The notes below the pieces were generated by a model. The model made no database searches. It was not told where the DNA came from and saw nothing but the letters and a program-made list of their open reading frames with translations. A program made the position numbers and the translations under genes. This document shows, in pieces, positions 1 to 4,587 of a stretch of DNA of 7,546 nucleotides (the first letter of the stretch is position 1; each line of letters begins with the position of its first letter). Origin of the DNA: Bacteroidaceae bacterium (lineage in GTDB: Bacteria > Bacteroidota > Bacteroidia > Bacteroidales > Bacteroidaceae); assembly GCA_016302435.1 (NCBI GenBank), contig JAEDNQ010000110.1:1-7546 (forward strand), given 5' to 3'.

Positions 1-2
1 AA

Positions 3-77
3 GGGCGTTTAGCTCAGCTGGTTCAGAGCGTCTGCCTTACAAGCAGAGGGTCGGCGGTTCGAATCCGTCAACGCCCA
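3..77 (+). tRNA. tRNA-Val (anticodon TAC)
   Basis: The full cloverleaf can be folded by eye. The acceptor arms GGGCGTT (3-9) and AACGCCC (70-76) pair over seven bases, with discriminator A at 77. The D arm uses GCTC/GAGC, and the anticodon stem TCTGC (31-35) pairs with GCAGA (43-47). The seven-base loop CTTACAA puts TAC at 38-40, which reads valine GTA codons and, by wobble, others in that box. The T arm carries TTCGAAT. The 3' CCA is not encoded (bases 77-80 are ACAC), so it must be added by the CCA-adding enzyme. The gene is complete, with only two bases of window to its left, so its promoter and any tRNA upstream cannot be seen. Confidence 0.97.
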
Positions 78-80
78 CAC

Positions 81-106
81 AGGAAGACTTAGGTCTTCCT
101 TTTTTT
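81..106 (+). terminator. Rho-independent terminator of the tRNA-Val gene
   Basis: AGGAAGAC (81-88) pairs perfectly with GTCTTCCT (93-100) around the loop TTAG, and the stem runs into a T-tract (T at 99-106 is broken only by stem bases). It begins three bases after the discriminator base, as expected for the end of a tRNA transcript. On the minus strand there is no T-tract, so it should act only in the tRNA direction. Confidence 0.9.
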
Positions 107-113
107 GTATAGC

Positions 114-308
114 TTAAATAGCTTCTACTGCTTTTATGGCTGCTATAGTCTCTTTGGCTGCTATAGCATCTGTCGTCTCTATGGCTTCTGTACTCTCTAT
201 AGCCTCTGTACTCTCTATAGCCTCTGTACTCTCTATAGCTTCTGTACTCTCTATGGCTTCTGTACTCTCTATAGCCTCTGTAGTTCTAATGTCTTTTATA
301 CCCTGTTT
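114..308 (-). pseudogene. Possible remnant of a repeat-protein 3' end (STEAIE repeats)
   Basis: On the minus strand an open frame runs from just after a TAG (309-311) to a TAA (114-116). It opens KQGIKDIRT, passes through six TEAIE/STEAIE hexapeptides and ends in an alanine-, lysine- and isoleucine-rich tail finishing AVEAI. The composition would suit an acidic amphipathic helix. In favour of coding: the unit-to-unit differences are silent in this frame except one Ser-to-Thr, whereas they change residues in the overlapping plus frames. Against: no ATG, GTG or TTG lies in frame between the two stops, and no promoter is evident. It may be the surviving tail of a gene whose 5' part was lost, a gene with a rare start (ATA or ATT), or non-coding repeat DNA. 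I recognise no family. Confidence 0.22.
177..284. repeat. 18-bp tandem repeat array, six units plus decayed left flank
   Basis: Six consecutive units match ctctat(a/g)gc(c/t)tctgtact, starting at 177, 195, 213, 231, 249 and 267. Only two positions inside the unit vary (A/G at position 7 and C/T at position 10), plus one C-to-G change in the last unit (tagt for tact). Weaker copies continue leftward at 159-176 and 141-158. The length is a multiple of three, so copy-number change would preserve every reading frame. On the minus strand the unit reads AGT ACA GAG GCT ATA GAG, Ser-Thr-Glu-Ala-Ile-Glu, and both variable positions are silent third bases there (GAA/GAG, GCC/GCT). Four of the six frames are open through the array. 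Confidence 0.95.
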
Positions 309-344
309 CTAAACAGTTCGTTGCAAAAAATCATGATTCGTGCA

Positions 345-377
345 ATGTTCCACGCTTATTATTGCTCATGTTCCACG
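345..377 (+). promoter_or_regulatory. Paired parS-like half-sites upstream of parA
   Basis: ATGTTCCACG occurs exactly twice, at 345-354 and 368-377, 23 bases apart, about two helical turns. TGTTCCACG matches the left half of the known Bacillus parS consensus TGTTNCACGTGAAACA. Neither copy has a full right half; the second continues GGAAAA, giving a short inverted TTCC-AC-GGAA (371-380), as if parS had lost its central two bases. Because ParB is encoded in the next operon position, I infer a degenerate ParB site or an operator for autoregulation of parAB. I see no perfect 16-base parS in the window. Confidence 0.4.
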
Positions 378-394
378 GAAAATGCTTACCTTTG
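362..394 (+). promoter_or_regulatory. Probable parA promoter, Bacteroidota type
   Basis: TACCTTTG at 387-394 fits the Bacteroides primary-sigma -7 consensus TAnnTTTG exactly. A TTG at 362-364 lies 22 bases upstream and may serve as the -33 element. Transcription would then begin roughly at 399-403, giving a leader of about 30-35 bases before the parA ATG at 434. The second parS-like half-site lies between the two elements, where a bound protein would block polymerase. Confidence 0.5.
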
Positions 395-433
395 CAAAGA
401 ATTTTCAGACTCACTAATAGAAACGCAACGAAA

Positions 434-1204
434 ATGGGAAAAATTATAGCGTTAGCAAATCAGAAAGGTGGGGTCGGCAAGACCACCACTGCAATCAATC
501 TTGCTGCCAGCCTTGCAGCTCTTGAGAAGAAGGTGCTGGTGGTAGATGCTGACCCGCAGGCGAATGCTTCGTCCGGACTCGGAGTGGACATACAGCAGGT
601 CGACACATCAATATATGATTGTATAGTCAATGCCACAGATCCCCATGAGTGTATTTACACTACAGACATTGATGGTCTCGACATCATACCAAGCCACATT
701 GATCTTGTCGGTGCAGAGATAGAGATGCTTAATGTTGAAAAAAGAGAGACCGTTCTCAAACGCATCCTCTCACCCCTGTCGAGTGAGTATGATTACATAC
801 TCATAGACTGTTCTCCTTCACTTGGCATTATCACTGTCAATTCGCTTACGGCCGCTGATTCTGTCATCATTCCCGTACAGTGTGAGTATTTTGCCCTCGA
901 AGGAATAAGCAAGTTGCTCAATACCATCAAGATTATCAAGTCCAAACTCAATTCGAGTCTTGAGATTGAGGGATTCCTGCTGACAATGTACGACTCTCGA
1001 CTCCGTCTTGCCAATCAGATATATGAAGAGGTTAAGCGCCACTTCCATGAGTTGGTCTTCAAGACTGTCGTGCAGCGTAATGTCAAGCTATCCGAAGCTC
1101 CAAGCCATGGCATACCCTGTATACTTTACGATGCCACTTCCAATGGAGCTAAAAACTACATATCCCTTGCTAAAGAGATAGTGGGAAGAGAAGATAATGC
1201 TTAG
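434..1204 (+). CDS. parA: ParA/Soj chromosome-partitioning ATPase
   Basis: This is a 256-residue ParA-family P-loop ATPase of the short chromosomal (Soj) type, lacking the N-terminal helix-turn-helix of plasmid type Ia ParA. It opens MGKIIALANQKGGVGKTT, so the deviant Walker A loop KGGVGKTT, with its signature lysine K11, covers residues 11-18. Walker A' is VVDADPQ at 36-42, Walker B is YILIDCSPS at about 121-129, and PVQCEYFALEG follows. Proteins of this family bind DNA non-specifically as ATP dimers and are released when ParB stimulates ATP hydrolysis, which moves the replicated origin. I chose ATG 434 because family homology begins there; the frame is open further up to a TTG at 362, but that part does not look like ParA and would overlap the promoter. 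The stop is 146 bases before parB. It is probably first in the operon, and it is unremarkable for the family. Confidence 0.96.
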   Translation: MGKIIALANQKGGVGKTTTAINLAASLAALEKKVLVVDADPQANASSGLGVDIQQVDTSIYDCIVNATDPHECIYTTDIDGLDIIPSHIDLVGAEIEMLNVEKRETVLKRILSPLSSEYDYILIDCSPSLGIITVNSLTAADSVIIPVQCEYFALEGISKLLNTIKIIKSKLNSSLEIEGFLLTMYDSRLRLANQIYEEVKRHFHELVFKTVVQRNVKLSEAPSHGIPCILYDATSNGAKNYISLAKEIVGREDNA

Positions 1205-1296
1205 AGTGGGCGTCGTGCGCTACAACGATAGTCGGCAATGCATGCAGGAAACATACCGCAGGCTTGCGACATCAAAATGATATATTAATCTACAAC

Positions 1297-1332
1297 CCCT
1301 ATAGTGGACTTTTCTGTACATCAACTATAGGG
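1297..1332 (+). promoter_or_regulatory. Inverted repeat just upstream of parB
   Basis: CCCTATAGT (1297-1305) and ACTATAGGG (1324-1332) are perfect 9-base inverted arms separated by 18 bases. The right arm ends 18 bases before the parB ATG. No T-tract follows, so it is not a terminator in the usual sense. In RNA it would form a stem with a wide loop close to the parB start, and in DNA it could be a spaced operator. It could modulate the ParA to ParB ratio, but nothing in the sequence proves a role. Confidence 0.4.
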
Positions 1333-1350
1333 CATCAACAATACCAACAC

Positions 1351-2232
1351 ATGGCAGTCAGAAAAAAATTCGGTTCAGCTTTGGGACGAGGACTTGATGC
1401 ATTAATCTCTACAGAGGAGGTGTGCACAGATGGTTCTTCTACCATCAACGAGATTGATATCAATCTCATCCAGCGCAATCCCAATCAGCCACGCCGCGAG
1501 TTTGATGAAGATTCGCTCCAAGAGCTGGCTGATTCCATATCAGAAATAGGCATCATACAGCCCATAACACTCCGTCAACTCGACAACGGCATGTATCAGA
1601 TCATTGCGGGCGAGCGTAGATGGCGAGCTTCTCAGAAAGCTGGCCTCACCAGCATACCAGCCTATATTCGCACAGCGAGCGATGAGAATGTCATGGAGAT
1701 GGCTCTCATCGAGAACATACAGCGACAGGATCTAAACTCCATAGAAATTGCACTTGCTTACCAGCATCTCATAGACGAGTACAAGCTTACACAGGAAAAG
1801 CTCAGCGAGAGAGTGGGGAAGAAGCGCGCTACAATAGCTAACTATATCCGCCTCCTCAAACTTCCTGCTCCCATACAGGTGGCACTGCAAAATCACACCA
1901 TCGATACTGGCCACGCACGCGCACTATTGGCACTGGAAGATCCTAAGGACCAGCTCAAGCTCTTCGGCGAGATACGTCAGAAAGATTATTCGGTCAGACA
2001 GGTCGAAGAGATAATCAAGAATTTCAACGAGGAACGAACATCCTCAGGTGTGGCTGTCCGTGCTGGTAAGACACCCCTTTCGCAGGAGATGGACGGTATG
2101 CGTCAGGCTCTCAGTCATGCTATTGGCCGAGATGTCAAGATAGCCTGTACAGCTAAGGGAGGCGGCAAGGTGACCTTCTCTTTTGATAATTCCGAAGATC
2201 TCCAGCGTATCTTATCTATCTTGCAACGATGA
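1351..2232 (+). CDS. parB: ParB/Spo0J chromosome-partitioning protein
   Basis: This is a 293-residue ParB, of normal length. The N-terminus MAVRKKFGSALGRGLDALIS holds the basic ALGRGLDALI motif that in the family contacts ParA and stimulates its ATPase. The ParB/sulfiredoxin-like nuclease-fold domain follows (about 30-125), with the CTP-binding box GERRWRA at 87-93 and ENIQRQDLNSIE from 121. A parS-reading helix-turn-helix LTQEKLSERVGKKRATIANY starts at 146. A linker follows, then a short C-terminal dimerisation segment (about 270-293, KVTFSFDNSEDLQRIL). Known ParB proteins load at parS and slide as CTP-dependent clamps. I chose ATG 1351 because it begins the conserved motif; the frame is open upstream to 1264, but that extension is not ParB-like and contains the inverted repeat. 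The stop overlaps the next start as ATGA, suggesting translational coupling. Confidence 0.96.
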   Translation: MAVRKKFGSALGRGLDALISTEEVCTDGSSTINEIDINLIQRNPNQPRREFDEDSLQELADSISEIGIIQPITLRQLDNGMYQIIAGERRWRASQKAGLTSIPAYIRTASDENVMEMALIENIQRQDLNSIEIALAYQHLIDEYKLTQEKLSERVGKKRATIANYIRLLKLPAPIQVALQNHTIDTGHARALLALEDPKDQLKLFGEIRQKDYSVRQVEEIIKNFNEERTSSGVAVRAGKTPLSQEMDGMRQALSHAIGRDVKIACTAKGGGKVTFSFDNSEDLQRILSILQR

Positions 2233-3170
2233 CAAATATCTTGAGACATTGTAACACGATGCTTCGACTCTGCTTCTTAGTGGTGGCAGCTGCGATGACG
2301 TGTAGCTTCTGTGCCTACGGCCATGAGGATGCAGATGTATGTATCTCTGGGTCGATGTATGTTAGGCATGAGCTATGCGCTGACACGCTATGCCCCGATG
2401 TGTCTCAGCTTGACTCGCTGCAATCTGACACACTTCGGTCCGATGTGTCTCAGCTTGACTCGCTGTTGTCAGACACATCGAGTGAAGACATTGTGGCAAC
2501 CACTATTGATACCGTTCTTGCCACTGTGATTCAGCAGACCGACAGCATAGAGGCTGAGGTGGCTCAGACAGCGGACTCTGTGTCCCGTTCAGTCGGAGTG
2601 CAGTTCTCCATGCCCCTTGATACCATCGCTAACGTAGCATATCCCGTCGACAAGGGACGCTTCATTCCCGACCCGAAGAAAGCTCTGTGGTTAGCTATGG
2701 TCATACCAGGAGGAGGTCAGATTTACAATCGCAAATACTGGAAACTCCCCCTAATATATGGTGGATTCATAGGCTGTGTCTATGCTATGACATGGAACAA
2801 CACCATGTTTCGAGATTACTCGCAGGCCTATATAGACATCATGGACAATGATGAGAACACCAAGAGCTACGAAAACTTCTTGCCAGACCACTACGATGTC
2901 AAGGCCAACGAGGAACGCCTCAAAGACCTCTTCCGACGAAAGAAAAACTTCTACCGCCGCTATCGTGACCTCAGCATGTTCTGCATGATAGGTGTCTATG
3001 CACTCTCCATACTCGACGCATATATTGATGCCGAGATGTCCAGCTTTGACATATCAGATGACCTCACGCTCAAAGTGAGGCCAGCGGTCATCAACGACAG
3101 GCACACCACTATGCGGACTCCAAAGTTTGGCACCACGGCCTACGGCATTGGATGCAGCTTGAGTTTCTGA
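2229..3170 (+). CDS. DUF5683-type membrane protein of unknown function
   Basis: This 313-residue protein resembles the Bacteroidota DUF5683 family, which commonly follows parB; the function is unknown to me. The N-terminus has a hydrophobic signal-like segment (about 11-31, LRLCFLVVAAAMTCSFCAYG) rich in cysteine. Residues 50-120 are a low-complexity Asp/Ser/Thr/Leu spacer with a duplicated 15-residue unit. The conserved part begins near PDPKKALWLAMVIPGGGQIY (148-166), followed by NRKYWKLP and a membrane segment to about 189. A charged stretch (225-246, rich in KR) precedes another hydrophobic segment (247-264, LSMFCMIGVYALSILDAY) ending in the DAYIDAEM motif, and then a beta-rich tail ending in CSLSF. 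The ATG overlaps the parB stop by four bases, so its translation is probably coupled; an internal Met at residue 11 is an alternative start that would fit the signal segment. Location next to ParB and a wall hydrolase suggests an envelope role, which is inference only. Confidence 0.85.
   Translation: MTNILRHCNTMLRLCFLVVAAAMTCSFCAYGHEDADVCISGSMYVRHELCADTLCPDVSQLDSLQSDTLRSDVSQLDSLLSDTSSEDIVATTIDTVLATVIQQTDSIEAEVAQTADSVSRSVGVQFSMPLDTIANVAYPVDKGRFIPDPKKALWLAMVIPGGGQIYNRKYWKLPLIYGGFIGCVYAMTWNNTMFRDYSQAYIDIMDNDENTKSYENFLPDHYDVKANEERLKDLFRRKKNFYRRYRDLSMFCMIGVYALSILDAYIDAEMSSFDISDDLTLKVRPAVINDRHTTMRTPKFGTTAYGIGCSLSF
2381..2470 (+). repeat. Two-copy 45-bp in-frame tandem duplication
   Basis: Bases 2381-2425 and 2426-2470 are identical at 37 of 45 positions, with a 26-base perfect core (2395-2420 and 2440-2465). 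They encode DTLCPDVSQLDSLQS and DTLRSDVSQLDSLLS (residues 52-66 and 67-81), and a third divergent start, DTSSED, follows. The duplication lengthens the polar spacer after the signal segment of the DUF5683 protein without disturbing its frame. The perfect core next to diverged edges suggests a fairly recent duplication or gene conversion. Confidence 0.9.
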
Positions 3171-3254
3171 CCGCATTCCTCGCTCACATCAGGGTGAGGT
3201 ACTATCCACTGCCACTAATTATTTGACTAATACACACATATATATAATAAATAA

Positions 3255-4526
3255 ATGAACAACAGACATATATTCATAGGACTTATACTTGCCTTTTCCT
3301 CCTTCTGCCATGCTCAGGAGGCAGCCACCGACACCGTCACATCTGTACGTGCCGAAGAGATTCTGCCAGAGAGCATGATTATCAGTGAGGAAGAGATGAT
3401 GAAAGACTTTGCCAATGCTGCCAACCTCACAAAGGTGACAGGAAGCGCTCGCACACTCTCTTATGATGACTCCTTGCTTGTCCACCGTCTCTCACGCATC
3501 CCTACCACTATAGAGATGCCTCTCAACAATGTCACACGCGAATACATACAGCGATACGCCGAAAAGATGAAAGGTTCTGTGGCCGTCATGCTCGGTGCTT
3601 CCAACTTCTACACTCCCATTTTCGAAGAGGCGCTAGAACGCTATGGTCTACCCCTTGAACTCAAGTATCTACCTGTTGTAGAGTCGGCCTTGCGTCCCAA
3701 GGCTGTGTCGCGAGCAGGAGCTGCAGGTCTCTGGCAATTTATGATAACCACTGGCAAGCGCTACGGACTTGAGGTCACAACTCTTGTTGATGACAGATGC
3801 GACCCTGTAAAATCCAGCGATGCTGCCGCTCGCTACCTTCGCGATCTCTACGACATGTTTGGTGATTGGGGCTTAGCCTTAGCCGCTTATAACTGCGGAG
3901 AGAATGGAATACAGAAAGCCATATTGCGCTCAGGCAATGAAAAGAGTGACTTTTGGAGTCTTTACGACCGTCTGCCACGAGAGACACGCGGATATGTGCC
4001 AGCCTTCATTGCCGCCACCTATATAATGAACTACTACTGCGAGCACGGCATCGTGCCCTACGACGCTACACTGCCTGCTGAGACCGACACCATCGTTGTC
4101 AAGCATGAGGTCAGCTTTGCTCAGGTTGCCAGCAAGTGCAATGTCAGCCTCGATGCTCTCCGCGCTCTCAATCCGCAATATCGACGCGATGTCATACCTG
4201 CTCAATACGTGCTCCGAATACCTCAAGGAGAGGTTGAAAACTTCATAAATAAAGAAGACAGCATCTATGGCATCGACCCATCCAAGGGATACATAACCTC
4301 AGGACTGCGCAAGTCTGTGACAGAAGATGTTGGCGTTGAGCAGGTGCAGGCCAAAACGTCCTCACGCTCTAAGTCGAAAAGCAAAGCACTGTATGTTACT
4401 GTACGCAGCGGAGATACTCTCTCTGCCATAGCCAAGCGACATGGCACCACAGCTTCAAAAATCAAGCAACTCAACAATATGCGCAGAGATGTCATCATGC
4501 CAGGACAATCTTTGAGAGTCAAATGA
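3255..4526 (+). CDS. mltD: MltD-like lytic transglycosylase with two LysM domains
   Basis: This 423-residue secreted enzyme is predicted to cleave the MurNAc-GlcNAc bond of peptidoglycan without water, forming 1,6-anhydroMurNAc. A signal peptide covers residues 1-20 (MNNRHIFIGLILAFSSFCHA, cut before Gln21). The SLT/goose-lysozyme-type domain spans about 110-235: catalytic Glu143 lies in VESALRP, followed by GLWQFM at 158-163 and AYNCGEN at 211-217 (usually AYNAG, so Cys replaces Ala). Two LysM peptidoglycan-binding repeats follow, about 280-326 (degenerate start, VKHEVSFAQVASKCNVS) and 380-423 (typical VRSGDTLSAIAKRHGTT). They are joined by a basic Ser/Lys/Arg linker (about 362-376). E. coli MltD is a lipoprotein; Cys18 lies inside the signal here, so I favour a soluble periplasmic form but cannot exclude lipidation. 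It lies 84 bases after the DUF5683 gene and 61 before rel. Confidence 0.93.
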   Translation: MNNRHIFIGLILAFSSFCHAQEAATDTVTSVRAEEILPESMIISEEEMMKDFANAANLTKVTGSARTLSYDDSLLVHRLSRIPTTIEMPLNNVTREYIQRYAEKMKGSVAVMLGASNFYTPIFEEALERYGLPLELKYLPVVESALRPKAVSRAGAAGLWQFMITTGKRYGLEVTTLVDDRCDPVKSSDAAARYLRDLYDMFGDWGLALAAYNCGENGIQKAILRSGNEKSDFWSLYDRLPRETRGYVPAFIAATYIMNYYCEHGIVPYDATLPAETDTIVVKHEVSFAQVASKCNVSLDALRALNPQYRRDVIPAQYVLRIPQGEVENFINKEDSIYGIDPSKGYITSGLRKSVTEDVGVEQVQAKTSSRSKSKSKALYVTVRSGDTLSAIAKRHGTTASKIKQLNNMRRDVIMPGQSLRVK

Positions 4527-4587
4527 CAATAGCTTGATATATCTCTATAGCTTTAGAAAACAATAATCCTTATAATAGAAACGCCTT

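Larger units (their letters stand above)
107..433. other. Structured intergenic region between tRNA-Val and parA
   Basis: This 327-base stretch holds no gene I can support. From left to right it contains decayed and then well-kept 18-bp tandem repeats (about 141-284), the 14-base palindrome CTGTTTCTAAACAG (303-316), the palindrome AATCATGATT (329-338) framed by TTGCA (321-325) and TGCAA (341-345), two direct copies of ATGTTCCACG (345-354 and 368-377), and a probable promoter ending at 394. Open frames cross the repeats on both strands (a 58-codon hydrophobic plus frame at 136-312, a minus frame at 114-308, and a cysteine/tyrosine-rich plus frame opening at TTG 105). Open frames are expected when an 18-base unit lacks a stop codon in a given frame, so openness alone is not evidence of coding. 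Confidence 0.7.

Noticed and set aside
362..433. N-terminal extension of ParA to TTG 362
   Set aside because: The extension does not resemble ParA and overlaps the candidate promoter; the ATG at 434 gives the standard Soj N-terminus.
105..449. 114-codon plus-strand frame opening at TTG 105, rich in Cys/Tyr/Leu (LYSLCT repeats)
   Set aside because: It starts in the tRNA terminator T-tract with TTG, owes its length to the 18-bp array having no stop in this frame, runs through the promoter and into parA, and changes residues at both variable repeat positions.
1264..1350. N-terminal extension of ParB to TTG 1264
   Set aside because: The extra residues are not ParB-like and include the inverted repeat; ATG 1351 starts the conserved ParA-interacting motif.
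3183..3198. Hairpin CTCAC/GTGAG after the DUF5683 gene as a terminator
   Set aside because: Only five base pairs and no T-tract follow, so a transcription stop is not supported; read-through into mltD is likely.
4527..4587. Promoter for rel at TAGCTTTA (4548-4555)
   Set aside because: It misses the final G of TAnnTTTG and has no convincing -33 element, so an internal promoter is possible but not supported.
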